Origin: an uncultured Prevotella sp.
GTDB lineage: Bacteria > Bacteroidota > Bacteroidia > Bacteroidales > Bacteroidaceae
Assembly (NCBI GenBank): GCA_900546345.1
Contig: URCI01000002.1
Location: forward strand, 62,001-126,000
Length of the DNA: 64,000 nt
Direction of reading: 5' to 3'
Shown here: positions 53,462-62,038 of the stretch, piece after piece
Numbering within the stretch: the first letter of the stretch is position 1
Layout of the letters: every line of letters begins with the position of its first letter
Notes under the pieces: generated by a model
The model's input: only the letters and a program-made list of their open reading frames with translations
The model's database searches: none
Told to the model about the DNA's origin: nothing
Made by a program: the position numbers and the translations under genes

Positions 53462-54850
53462 ATGAATAACAAGTTATATCATCATCTAATATTTGAGTTA
53501 AGCCACCCCGGCCGCGTTGGCTACAGCCTGCCCCACAACGACTTCCCGCACCACTTCTTGTCAAAGAATCTTTGTCGGAATGAGGAAGCCGAACTTCCGG
53601 AATGTGACGAGATGACAGTCGTTCGGCATTACACCAACCATAGTGGCAATAACTTTGGCGTAGACAACGGATTCTATCCTTTGGGATCATGCACCATGAA
53701 ATACAATCCAAAGATCAATGAGGAGATGGCTGCGCTCCATGCATTTACTCAAATCCATCCTTTACAGCCAGAACAGACAGTCGAGGGATGTGAGGACGTG
53801 ACAAAGAGTCTTCGTCAACAACTCTCCGCGCTCACAGGAATGCATGACTTCACCCTGAAGCCATGTGCAGGAGCACATGGCGAGCTGACAGGCTTAATGA
53901 TCATTAGAGCCTATCATGAGAGTCGCGGTGATGTAAAGCGTAACAAAGTCATTGTGCCGGACTCAGCACATGGCACCAACCCAGCCTCAGCAGCTGTTTG
54001 CGGCTTGCAGGTTGTGGAAGTGAAAAGTTGCGAGGATGGCACGGTCGATATAGACGACCTCCGCTCAAAGCTCGATGACACTGTTGCTGCCATGATGATG
54101 ACAAATCCTAACACACTTGGACTTTTTGAGCACAACATTATTGAGATTGTGAAACTTGTCCATGATTGTGGCGGACTCATGTACTACGATGGAGCCAATC
54201 TCAATCCGTTGTTAGGAATCTGTCGACCAGGCGATATGGGGTTCGATGTGATGCATCTCAATCTCCATAAGACCTTCTCTACTCCCCATGGAGGCGGTGG
54301 ACCTGGTAGTGGACCTGTCGGTGTGCGCGAGGGATTGGAAAAGTTCTTCCCTAACGTCAATCCATATCATGGCAACTTTCTAGTAGAGGTGCGTGCTCTG
54401 ACTTATATTCTTTCGCTTGGAAAAGAAAACATCAAACATGTCGGCCCTCTCTCTACCCTCAATGCCACCTACATCAGAGAACGGCTGAAAGATGCATATG
54501 AATTGCCCATCACAAACCTTTCTAAGCATGAGTTTGTCTTCAACGGACTGAAAGACAAGTCCACCGGAGTGACAACTCTCGACATTGCAAAACGGCTGCT
54601 TGACTTCGGCTTCCATGCGCCTACAATCTATTTCCCACTGCTTTTCCACGAAGCAATGATGATCGAACCCACGGAAAATGAGACAAAGGAAACATTAGAT
54701 CGATTTATCGATGTCATGCACCAAATCGCCAAAGAGGCAAAAGACGACCCCGATCTGGTGAAAACTGCTCCACACAATACGCCCATCTCGCGTGTTGATG
54801 ATGTATTGGCTGCACGACACCCTGTACTAACGTTCAAAGAAAATAATTAA
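53462..54850 (+). CDS. gcvPB: Glycine dehydrogenase (decarboxylating) subunit 2
   Basis: 462 aa, the C-terminal half of the split P protein. The PLP Schiff-base lysine is K270 in NLHKTFSTPHGGGGPGSGP. Other motifs: LGSCTMKYNPKINEEMA near 77, CAGAHGELTGLMIIRAYH near 138, VPDSAHGTNPASAAVCG near 160, and the C-terminal HAPTIYFPLLFHEAMMIEPTENETKE near 385. Length is normal. It works as a tetramer with GcvPA. The gap to lpd is 19 nt. Confidence 0.95.
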   Translation: MNNKLYHHLIFELSHPGRVGYSLPHNDFPHHFLSKNLCRNEEAELPECDEMTVVRHYTNHSGNNFGVDNGFYPLGSCTMKYNPKINEEMAALHAFTQIHPLQPEQTVEGCEDVTKSLRQQLSALTGMHDFTLKPCAGAHGELTGLMIIRAYHESRGDVKRNKVIVPDSAHGTNPASAAVCGLQVVEVKSCEDGTVDIDDLRSKLDDTVAAMMMTNPNTLGLFEHNIIEIVKLVHDCGGLMYYDGANLNPLLGICRPGDMGFDVMHLNLHKTFSTPHGGGGPGSGPVGVREGLEKFFPNVNPYHGNFLVEVRALTYILSLGKENIKHVGPLSTLNATYIRERLKDAYELPITNLSKHEFVFNGLKDKSTGVTTLDIAKRLLDFGFHAPTIYFPLLFHEAMMIEPTENETKETLDRFIDVMHQIAKEAKDDPDLVKTAPHNTPISRVDDVLAARHPVLTFKENN

Positions 54851-54869
54851 ATCTATCACTTTCAGCTAT

Positions 54870-56204
54870 ATGATGGAAACAGATTTATTGATGATTGGCG
54901 GTGGACCAGGCGGCTACGAAACTGCTCTCTATGCGGCTGGAAGAGGCCTCAAAGTAGTGATCGCCGAAGAAAAAGAGTTGGGGGGAACCTGCCTCAATAG
55001 AGGCTGCATACCCACCAAGTCTCTACTACATGATGCGGCAAAAACCGCTTCCCACAACACTGATCTCCAGACAGAGGCCTTTCAGTGTGCTATGGAAAGA
55101 AAGCAGCAGGTTGTCAGGGGACTCCGACAGGGCATCACCACATTACTAACTAACTCTGGTATCACATTGCTGCAGGGTCATGCCACCTTTACCGATCCAC
55201 AGACCGTCTGCGTCGGCAACGAGACGATAAAAGCCAAAAACATTATCATCGCTACGGGATCAAGAGTTAAAATGCCCCCATTGCCAGGAATTCAAGAGCC
55301 TCGTAGCCCCTATGTTTTCACTTCCGACGATCTGCTCTCCATAGAGCAGCTTCCATCGTCAGTATGTGTCATCGGTGCCGGTGTCATTGGCTTGGAGATG
55401 GCAACAATGTTTCATGACTTCGGCTGCAAGGTGGAGGTTGTGGAATTCTTGAGCGAATGTCTGCCGGCCATGGATAGAGAAGTGGCCCGACGGCTACGCA
55501 AAGCCCTAGAGAAGATGGGAGTCAAATTCCATCTCTCTTGTCAAGTCAAAAAGGTCAGTGACAATGAAGTCACTTACTTGAACACAAAGAAAAATGTCGA
55601 GGAATGTATTGCTTCCGACTGCATATTGGTCGCTACCGGTCGGGCACCACAAATAGAAGGACTACACCTCGATATAGCCGGTGTTCCGTACAACGGCCAT
55701 GGTATCCTTGTTGACGGCCATTTCGCAACAGCAGTGCCACATATCTACGCCATTGGCGATGTCAATGGCCGACAGATGCTGGCTCATGCGGCTACAGCAC
55801 AGGGGCGCCATGCAGTTAACCATATCCTTGGACATGAAGACCATATTCGCTTCGACATCATGCCAGCTGCAGTTTTCACTCACCCGGAAGTGGCATCTGT
55901 GGGTTTGACCGAGGATCTTGCCCAATCCCAATTTAGTAATTACACTGTCCACAAAGGTTTCTACCGCAGCAATGGAAAAGCGCAGGCCATTGAGGCAACT
56001 GAGGGCATCGTGAAGATCATCTGCGATGACAAACAGCCAAGTGCTAAGATCATCGGGTGCCACGTGATGGGTGCAAATGCCGCATCCATCGTTCAAGAAG
56101 TTGCTGCGCTGATGAATTTCGGAGCCACACTTGAACAGCTGAGGGATATCATTCACATCCACCCTACCCTCAACGAGATTTTGCTGCAGGCCGCCAACAG
56201 TTAA
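54870..56204 (+). CDS. lpdA: Dihydrolipoyl dehydrogenase (L protein)
   Basis: 444 aa FAD enzyme reoxidising the reduced lipoyl group of GcvH with NAD. FAD-binding GGGPGGYETALYAA is at the N-terminus. The redox disulfide is in GGTCLNRGCIPTKSLL, at C41 and C46 counting the first ATG. NAD-binding CVIGAGVIGLEMATMF near 170, IYAIGDVNGRQMLAHAA near 300, and the C-terminal HIHPTLNE with the catalytic His-Glu pair are all present. Two in-frame ATGs (54870, 54873) are equally plausible. Its place at the end of the gcv operon makes it the operon-specific L protein; a second copy for 2-oxoacid dehydrogenases may exist elsewhere. Confidence 0.95.
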   Translation: MMETDLLMIGGGPGGYETALYAAGRGLKVVIAEEKELGGTCLNRGCIPTKSLLHDAAKTASHNTDLQTEAFQCAMERKQQVVRGLRQGITTLLTNSGITLLQGHATFTDPQTVCVGNETIKAKNIIIATGSRVKMPPLPGIQEPRSPYVFTSDDLLSIEQLPSSVCVIGAGVIGLEMATMFHDFGCKVEVVEFLSECLPAMDREVARRLRKALEKMGVKFHLSCQVKKVSDNEVTYLNTKKNVEECIASDCILVATGRAPQIEGLHLDIAGVPYNGHGILVDGHFATAVPHIYAIGDVNGRQMLAHAATAQGRHAVNHILGHEDHIRFDIMPAAVFTHPEVASVGLTEDLAQSQFSNYTVHKGFYRSNGKAQAIEATEGIVKIICDDKQPSAKIIGCHVMGANAASIVQEVAALMNFGATLEQLRDIIHIHPTLNEILLQAANS

Positions 56205-56236
56205 TGATTGATACTGTTAAGAGAATCGCAAGAAAA

Positions 56237-56277
56237 AGGGAGAGCAAGAATGTCATCTTGCTCTCCCTTTCTTTATT
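56237..56277. terminator. Bidirectional terminator between lpdA and yebC
   Basis: A perfect 13-bp stem (56237-56249 with 56256-56268) with T-rich DNA after it on the plus strand and A-rich DNA before it, serving both convergent transcripts. Confidence 0.93.
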
Positions 56278-56332
56278 ATACGGAATTATCGGTAAAAAGC
56301 TGCAGGTTGAACCTTCACTCATACTACACGAC

Positions 56333-57079
56333 CTATTCAGCCTCTGCTTCTGGTTCTTCTGGCTTCATATTTGTATAGACGTTCTGTACATCATCGAAGT
56401 CCTCAAGACGTTCAACCATCTTGTCAATAGTCTCACGTTGCTCCGGAGTAACATCTTTCAGATCATTTGGAATACGGGTGAACTCTGCACTAGTGATTTC
56501 AAAGCCGTTCTCCTCCAAATATTTCTGAATATCACCAAAGCTAGTCGGCTCACCATAGATGGTAATCTCGTTAGCCTCATCGTCGACATCATAGTCATCA
56601 TCTACTCCAAAGTCAATCAACTCCAGAATCAGATCATCCATATTGGTGTCATCTTTCTTCTTGAATGTGAACACACATTTGTGATCAAATAAGAAACTTA
56701 AAGATCCCTGTGTTCCCAGGTTTCCATTGAATTTATTGAAGACAGAGCGCACGTCAGCAACCGTACGGGTCGTGTTGTCTGTAAGCGTGTCTACGAAGAT
56801 AGCAATTCCATGAGGACCATATCCTTCATAAGAAACCTCCTTGTAGTCACTCTGGTCTTTGCCCATGGCGTTCTTGATGGCACGCTCAATGTTGTCCTTC
56901 GGCATGTTCTCACGCTTGCAAGTAGCGATGATAGCACGCAAAGTTGGGTTGTTCTCAGGTTCAGGGCCACCGGCCTTCACGGCAATGGCTATCTGTTTGC
57001 CTAACTTCGTAAACGTCCGGGCCATGTGGCCCCATCTTTTCAGCTTTGTAGCTTTACGGTATTCAAATGCTCTTCCCAT
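56333..57079 (-). CDS. YebC/PmpR-family protein
   Basis: 248 aa. YebC-type proteins bind DNA or act on ribosomes; recent work links some to translation of proline-rich stretches, and others are transcriptional regulators. The N-terminus MGRAFEYRKATKLKRWG is the family start, with GGPEPENNPTLRAIIATCKRENMPKDNIERAIKNA near 38-70 and YEGYGPHGIAIFVDTLTDNTTRTVADVRSVF near 82-110. The C-terminal acidic tail (EEPEAEAE) is slightly extended. It is transcribed in the same direction as pheT, 75 nt downstream of it. Confidence 0.92.
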   Translation of the reverse strand: MGRAFEYRKATKLKRWGHMARTFTKLGKQIAIAVKAGGPEPENNPTLRAIIATCKRENMPKDNIERAIKNAMGKDQSDYKEVSYEGYGPHGIAIFVDTLTDNTTRTVADVRSVFNKFNGNLGTQGSLSFLFDHKCVFTFKKKDDTNMDDLILELIDFGVDDDYDVDDEANEITIYGEPTSFGDIQKYLEENGFEITSAEFTRIPNDLKDVTPEQRETIDKMVERLEDFDDVQNVYTNMKPEEPEAEAE

Positions 57080-57154
57080 AATTGAAAAGTAATGTAGCTA
57101 ATCTCGTAGCTTAATCTGTAACTATGTTTTTGATATTCTCTAATTCTAAACGAC

Positions 57155-59623
57155 TTATCGCAACTCAGCACCCAACTTGGTAGTTAAGTTATTGATAAGT
57201 TTCTTCATGATAGCGTCAATCTGCTTGTCATTGAGCGTTTTTTCTTCATCTTCCAAAATGAAGTTAACAGCATAACTCTTCTTACCCTTGGGCAAATTTT
57301 TCCCTTGATAGACATCAAAGAGTTCCACACGCTTCAAAAGTTTCTTCTCGCTTTGATAAGCAATCTGCTCAATCTGAGCAAATTCCACATTCTCATCTAC
57401 CAACAACGCCAGATCACGACTGACAGAGGGATACTTGCTGAGTTCTTTGAACTCAATCTTTTTCTTCTTGATAGCTTTCAGAATACCCGTCCAGTCAAAC
57501 TCTGCATAGTAGACGTCCTGGTCAATACCCTGGGGTGCAAGCACCTTGTGAGAGAGTTTACCATAATCTACAAGTATGCGACCGGCACGGCTCTTTAAAG
57601 TGATGCCTTCCGAGAAGATATTGTTTTCACTATGCCCCTCTACAAGCATATTGGCAGAGACACCGGCACGCTTTAATATGTTATACACATATGCCTTCAA
57701 CTGGAACACCGAACTGTCCGCATCAGCATGTGCCCATGATCCCTCAATATATTTACCCGTCACCCAAAGGGCGAGATGGTAGTCCTGTGAATAGGCCTTG
57801 ATCGGAGCCTCAGGGGTATCTTTGTCAGCGGAATAGCCATAGACATTTCCCACTTCAAAGAAACGAAGGTTCTTAGCCTTGCGATTGACATTGCGTGCCA
57901 AAGATTCTAAGCCTCCAAACAGTAACGTTTGCCGCATCACACCCAAATCCGTACTAAGAGGATTCATGATCTTCACAGTGTGCTCCCAAGGATAAGCGTT
58001 GAGTTCGTTGGCTTCATAATAAGAAGTTTTTGTCAGAGAATTGTTAAGTATCTCATTAAAGCCACTCCCTACCAATTGCTCGCTGATGATATTCTCAAGC
58101 CGATGATCCTTATCCTCCTCTCCAGCTACCGTCAGTGACGACTTCAACTGAGTAGGAATCTCGACATTGTTGTATCCATAAATACGCAGGATGTCCTCCA
58201 CAACATCACAAGGACGCTGTACATCCACACGATAAGCAGGAACAGTAAGTTGCAGTCCCTCCTCATCTTCATGATCAATACGCATCTCCAAGCTATTCAC
58301 GATGCTCTTGATCGTATCGTGGCCTAACTGCTTACCAATGAGTCGATCACAATATTCATATTTGAGGTTCACTTTAAAGTCTGGTAAAGGATCAGGATAT
58401 ACATCGTTGATCTGCATCGACACCTTACCACCTGCCAGTTCCTGACAAAGGATGGCAGCCTGCTTCAACGCATAGATAGTGCCGTTGGGATCGATGCCAC
58501 GCTCAAAGCGGAAACTGGCATCTGTGCTCAATCCATGACGGCGGGCACTTTTGCGGATCCATGTCGGATGGAAATAAGCACTCTCCAAGACCACGTTCTT
58601 CGTTGTCTCATAGGTGCCGCTGCCTTTGCCGCCAAAGACACCGGCGATACACATCGGCTCCTCGGCATTGCAAATGCTGAGGTCGTGCTCGCCAAGGATA
58701 TGCTTCTGACCGTCGAGCGTGATGAACTCTGTGCCTTCAGGCTGTGTTCTCACCACAATCTTATGTCCCTTGACCATATCGGCATCGAAGCAATGCATGG
58801 GCTGACCATAGGCCATCATGATATAATTGGTGATGTCCACGATGTTGTTGATGGGTCGGAGACCGATGACCGTCAACTTGTCCTGAAGCCATTTAGGACT
58901 CTCTTTGACATCGCAGTCAGTGATGCTCAGACAAGCATAGCGCTTGCAGGCCTCATGGTTCTCGATGTCCACCTCGATGGGCAGGTCATTGTTGTCGACA
59001 TGGAAACGCGAGCAGTCCGGACGATGCAGACTGGTCTTATATCCGCGCTGGATGAGCCATGCATACAAGTCACGGGCTACACCATAATGGCTGAGAGCGT
59101 CAGCGCGGTTGGCAGTGATGTCAATGTCGATCACCCAATCGCTCTCAAGGTGATAGTATTCTGCTGCGGGGGTGCCGACGACAGCGTCGTCAGGAAGCAC
59201 GATGATGCCGGCGTGGTCCGTACCCACTCCGATCTCATCCTCGGCACAGATCATGCCGTAGCTCTCCACGCCACGAAGCTTTGATTTCTTGATGGTGAAC
59301 TCTTTGTCGCCGTCATAGAGCACGCAGCCGAGGTCAGCCACGATGACTTTCTGCCCGGCTGCCACATTGGGTGCTCCACAGACAATCTGCTGGGGCTCGC
59401 CCTTGCCGAGATCCACCGTAGTGATATGCAAGTGGTCGCTATTGGGGTGCATCTCACATGTCAGCACCTTACCGACATAAAGTCCTTTCAATCCTCCTTT
59501 GATTGCCTGAACCTCCTCCAAGGCGTCAACTTCCAAACCTGTAGAGGTAAGCGCGTCCGCTGTCTCCTGTGGCGTCAGGTCGAAATCAACATATTCCTTG
59601 AGCCATTTATAAGAAATCTTCAT
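57155..59623 (-). CDS. pheT: Phenylalanyl-tRNA synthetase beta subunit
   Basis: 822 aa. Forms an alpha2-beta2 enzyme with PheS; the alpha subunit gene is not in the window. Domains in order: N-terminal domain with the EMAP-like tRNA-binding fold (residues 40-155, VGKVLTCEMHPNSDHLHITTVDLG), B3/B4 editing domain near 215-400 (TQPEGTEFITLDGQK), B5 near 410-480, the core catalytic-like domain (RQTLLFGGLESLARNVNRK near 560), and the FDX-ACB anticodon domain at the end (SKYPSVSRDLALLVDENV near 715). Length is normal. Start ATG 59623 with a perfect promoter at 59665-59695. pheS and pheT are unlinked, as in many Bacteroidota. Confidence 0.96.
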   Translation of the reverse strand: MKISYKWLKEYVDFDLTPQETADALTSTGLEVDALEEVQAIKGGLKGLYVGKVLTCEMHPNSDHLHITTVDLGKGEPQQIVCGAPNVAAGQKVIVADLGCVLYDGDKEFTIKKSKLRGVESYGMICAEDEIGVGTDHAGIIVLPDDAVVGTPAAEYYHLESDWVIDIDITANRADALSHYGVARDLYAWLIQRGYKTSLHRPDCSRFHVDNNDLPIEVDIENHEACKRYACLSITDCDVKESPKWLQDKLTVIGLRPINNIVDITNYIMMAYGQPMHCFDADMVKGHKIVVRTQPEGTEFITLDGQKHILGEHDLSICNAEEPMCIAGVFGGKGSGTYETTKNVVLESAYFHPTWIRKSARRHGLSTDASFRFERGIDPNGTIYALKQAAILCQELAGGKVSMQINDVYPDPLPDFKVNLKYEYCDRLIGKQLGHDTIKSIVNSLEMRIDHEDEEGLQLTVPAYRVDVQRPCDVVEDILRIYGYNNVEIPTQLKSSLTVAGEEDKDHRLENIISEQLVGSGFNEILNNSLTKTSYYEANELNAYPWEHTVKIMNPLSTDLGVMRQTLLFGGLESLARNVNRKAKNLRFFEVGNVYGYSADKDTPEAPIKAYSQDYHLALWVTGKYIEGSWAHADADSSVFQLKAYVYNILKRAGVSANMLVEGHSENNIFSEGITLKSRAGRILVDYGKLSHKVLAPQGIDQDVYYAEFDWTGILKAIKKKKIEFKELSKYPSVSRDLALLVDENVEFAQIEQIAYQSEKKLLKRVELFDVYQGKNLPKGKKSYAVNFILEDEEKTLNDKQIDAIMKKLINNLTTKLGAELR

Positions 59624-59664
59624 TATATAATGATTTTATGTTTCCGTGTATTGATAATATGATG

Positions 59665-59695
59665 CAAAGTTACTAAAAAAAAACGAGCCCTCAAA
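59665..59695 (-). promoter_or_regulatory. Promoter of pheT
   Basis: On the minus strand TTTG (59695-59692), a 19-nt spacer, then TAACTTTG (59672-59665), 42 nt before the ATG. No tRNA-type T-box is seen. Confidence 0.78.
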
Positions 59696-60005
59696 AGTTA
59701 CTTTAGAAAAAATCAAAATGCCTGAGAATCATTCTGTCTTATCATGCCCTCAACACAAAAAGAATGGTGAAAAATAGACTTCATTCCTTTCTTTCACGAT
59801 AGAAACGACAGGATTAGAAAACAAAAAAAGGGGCAGTGGATATATCCTGTGGGATGAAATCGTGGCATGCAACATACACGCTTAAGAATCTGACTTACGA
59901 AAAGAGCTGACAAAAGATTGTCTGCCCGAAGTTCCATTCCAGAAAAACCACAAAGGTCGAAATGAGAAAAAAACGGGATAAGAAAGACAAAACAGAGGGG
60001 GATTG

Positions 60006-60190
60006 CCATCACCTCGGTGAAGTTTGCCGGCCATTTCAGTGAAGTTTGCCGGTCATTTCAGTGAAGTTTGTCGGTCATTTCAGTGAAGTTTGTCGGTCAT
60101 TTCAGTGAAGTTTGCCGGCCATTTCAGTGAAGTTTGTCGGTCATTTCAGTTGTTTTTGTCGGTCATCCCGGTTGTTTTATGGTCATCAGG
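60006..60190. repeat. 22-nt tandem repeat array B
   Basis: Six nearly identical 22-nt units start at 60017, 60039, 60061, 60083, 60105 and 60127; each reads GTGAAGTTTG then CCGG or TCGG and then CCATTTCA or TCATTTCA. A seventh unit at 60149 has GTTGTTTT in place of GTGAAGTTT, and a partial eighth follows. That variant unit gives the core of array A, GTCATTTCAGTTGTTTT (here in plus orientation). The array lies in the 886-nt gap between pheT and the DnaJ-like gene; the gap also holds the pheT promoter, the terminator at 60431-60462 and two copies of TTATTCAACAACT (60217 and 60318 regions). No credible gene was found in the gap. Confidence 0.92.
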
Positions 60191-60430
60191 AAGCGTGAGT
60201 TTTCGTATCTTCCTGTTATTCAACAACTTAATATAATGCCACGAAAAACGCGAAAAATCGGGGGAGAGACCACTTCGCTGGCAAAAAACGCCAAAATAAG
60301 GCCTCTAAAATGTCAGTTTATTCAACAACTACATTTTTGCTTATGCCATCGCCACACAGAACGGGAAACGACTGTTTCCCTGCTCTTGCTATGTTTACTT
60401 TGTTACGATGTCTTTAACACGGAAAATAAA

Positions 60431-60462
60431 AAGCAGTCCCTATCATCAAATAGGAACTGCTT
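60431..60462 (-). terminator. Terminator of the DnaJ-like gene
   Basis: AAGCAGT-C-CCTAT (60431-60443) pairs with ATAGG-A-ACTGCTT (60450-60462) with one internal mismatch. A plus-strand A-rich stretch precedes it, giving a T-run on the minus strand. It lies 48 nt past the stop at 60510. Confidence 0.82.
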
Positions 60463-60509
60463 GAATTTAAATATTTATTCTATAAGAGATGTACTACAAC
60501 GATCTTTGC

Positions 60510-61208
60510 TTATTGCGCCATCTGCATTTGGCGAAGCAAATTCTTTTGCTGATCGTTGAGATGCGTCGGCAACTTCACTTTGTAGGTGATGATCAGGTCG
60601 CCATACGTGCCGTCGCCCCTGTCATAACCTTGGCCGCGCACACGCACCTTCGTGTCGTTTTGGGTTTCAGGTTTTACTCTCAGTTTGATCTTCTTGCCAT
60701 TGTTGAGCTGTATGACGATTTCTCCACCGAGCAATGCGGTATAGAGATCGATGAATACATTGGCATTCATCTCACCGCTGCTTGTCCGCATTCTGCTGCC
60801 ACCGGCTGAGGAATGGGCACCGCCCATATTGCCAAAAAGATCCTGGAAGAAGCTGGAGAAACCTCCGCCTCCACCAAATTGAGAGAAGTCGAAATCATCA
60901 AACGGCGAGCCGCCACTAGAACTCCAATGGAACGTGCTGCCGCCGTTGCCGCCTGCTCCACCTGCTCCATTGAAAGCATCGGCCTCTTTCCAGTGCTCGC
61001 CAAACTGATCGTATTTCCTGCGCTTCTCAGGGTCGCTGATCACCTCGTAAGCCTCATTGAGTGCCTGGAACTTAGCTTTAGCCTTTGGATCATCAGGATG
61101 CAGATCCGGATGAAACTGTTTTGCACGCTTCAAATATGCCCGACGGACATCCTTCTGAGGAATGTCCTTGTCGACGCCGAGAATCTTGTAATAATCAATA
61201 AATGCCAT
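60510..61208 (-). CDS. DnaJ/CbpA-like J-domain protein
   Basis: 232 aa from the ATG at 61208 (MAFIDYYKILGVDKDIP). The longer frame from 61301 runs through the rpsP terminator and is rejected; AGGAGG at 61217-61222 gives an unusually strong ribosome site for this phylum. The J domain (residues 1-68) has the HPD motif in KQFHPDLHPDDP. A Gly/Phe-rich stretch follows (GGAGGAGGNGG, FSQFGGGGGFSS). The C-terminal part has one substrate-binding-like domain (LYTALLGGEIVIQLNNGKKIKLRV, RVRGQGYDRG) and is shorter than CbpA, which has two. No zinc fingers. It probably stimulates DnaK. It follows rpsP on the same strand. Confidence 0.9.
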   Translation of the reverse strand: MAFIDYYKILGVDKDIPQKDVRRAYLKRAKQFHPDLHPDDPKAKAKFQALNEAYEVISDPEKRRKYDQFGEHWKEADAFNGAGGAGGNGGSTFHWSSSGGSPFDDFDFSQFGGGGGFSSFFQDLFGNMGGAHSSAGGSRMRTSSGEMNANVFIDLYTALLGGEIVIQLNNGKKIKLRVKPETQNDTKVRVRGQGYDRGDGTYGDLIITYKVKLPTHLNDQQKNLLRQMQMAQ

Positions 61209-61272
61209 AGTCTTATCCTCCTGTTTTTTGATTAGCGTAGCTACAAAAAATATGCCATGCAGCGCAAAAGCC

Positions 61273-61311
61273 ATAAAAAAAGGATGCACTGCAGTTTGCA
61301 ATGCATCCTTT
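61273..61311 (-). terminator. Terminator of rpsP
   Basis: AAAGGATGCA (61279-61288) pairs with TGCATCCTTT (61302-61311); on the minus strand six T follow. It lies 29 nt past the rpsP stop and before the dnaJ-like start. Confidence 0.87.
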
Positions 61312-61339
61312 GGGTATTTCTTTGAAAGAAACGTGAGGG

Positions 61340-61891
61340 TTAAGCCTCTGCAGGAGCCTCCTCGGCGGGAGCCTCAGCCTGAGCAGCCTCAGCGGCCTTT
61401 GCAGCCTCTGCCTCAGCCTTAGCAGCAGCCTCAGCGGCCTTCTTGTCAGCCACCTTCTTAGCAATAGCCTCGTTCACTTTCTTCTCAGCCTCCAACTCCT
61501 TGGCAGCTGCGTCCTGACGATTCTTGGTCTCAGCGCTGCGAACAGCGTTCAGCTTCTGCTCCTTGGCAGCTTTCCAAGCGTCGAACTTCTGCTGGCAAGC
61601 AGCCTCGTCAAAAGCGCCCTTCTTTACGCCACCGCGCAGGTGCTTCATCATATAGACGCCTTCGCCTTTCAGAATGTTACGAACAGTGTCTGTAGGCTGT
61701 GCACCGGACTCTACCCAGTACAAAGCACGGTCGAAATTCAAATCTACGGTTGCAGGATTGGTGTTCGGATTAAAAGTACCGATTTTCTCTGTAAACTTAC
61801 CATCACGTGGTGCTCTTACATCAGCGATCACAATGCTATAGAAAGCATAGCCCTTGCGACCACCGCGCTGTAATCTGATTTTTGTTGCCAT
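61340..61891 (-). CDS. rpsP: 30S ribosomal protein S16 with Ala-rich C-terminal tail
   Basis: 183 aa. The first 80 residues are S16, an assembly protein of the 30S body: MATKIRLQRGGRKGYAFYSIVIAD, GTFNPNTNPATVDLNFDRALYWVESGAQPTDTVRNIL. The following segment is charged, and the last 70 residues are almost only Ala, Glu and Lys with a final AEEAPAEA, probably a helical or disordered tail. Standard S16 is 80-90 residues; Bacteroidota S16 proteins often carry such tails, so this is a lineage feature. The -7 box and a small leader hairpin lie upstream. Confidence 0.96.
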   Translation of the reverse strand: MATKIRLQRGGRKGYAFYSIVIADVRAPRDGKFTEKIGTFNPNTNPATVDLNFDRALYWVESGAQPTDTVRNILKGEGVYMMKHLRGGVKKGAFDEAACQQKFDAWKAAKEQKLNAVRSAETKNRQDAAAKELEAEKKVNEAIAKKVADKKAAEAAAKAEAEAAKAAEAAQAEAPAEEAPAEA

Positions 61892-61925
61892 TTTGTTTGT
61901 ATAAACGATTAATTGTTTGTATCAT

Positions 61926-61957
61926 GCCTCTAACACGTAGAGGCGGGTGCAAAGGTA
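61926..61957 (-). promoter_or_regulatory. rpsP promoter box and leader hairpin
   Basis: Minus-strand TACCTTTG (61957-61950), followed in the leader by a 6-bp hairpin, GCCTCT with AGAGGC (61944-61939 with 61931-61926). The hairpin could be the site of ribosomal-protein autoregulation, but it is short and this is inference. Confidence 0.4.
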
Positions 61958-62038
61958 CTACTTTTTTTATAATCCTGAACCTATCGAACACATAGCAGCT
62001 CAATATTTAAGAATTATTAAGCCACTGTATCACAAGGT

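Noticed and set aside
59794..60012. 72-aa minus-strand ORF between pheT and array B
   Set aside because: Low complexity, rich in Phe and Leu from A/T-rich DNA, no start context and no similarity recognised.
60006..60190. CRISPR array
   Set aside because: Both arrays repeat at 22 nt without spacers between units; CRISPR repeats alternate with unique spacers of about 30 nt. No cas gene is present.
60134..60559. 141-aa plus-strand ORF after repeat array B
   Set aside because: It begins in the repeats, contains the two TTCAACAACT copies and the terminator of the DnaJ-like gene, and has no family features.
61228..61422. ORFs on the strand opposite the rpsP tail
   Set aside because: They reflect the Ala-rich codons of S16 read in reverse (Pro/Gln/Arg-rich repeats).
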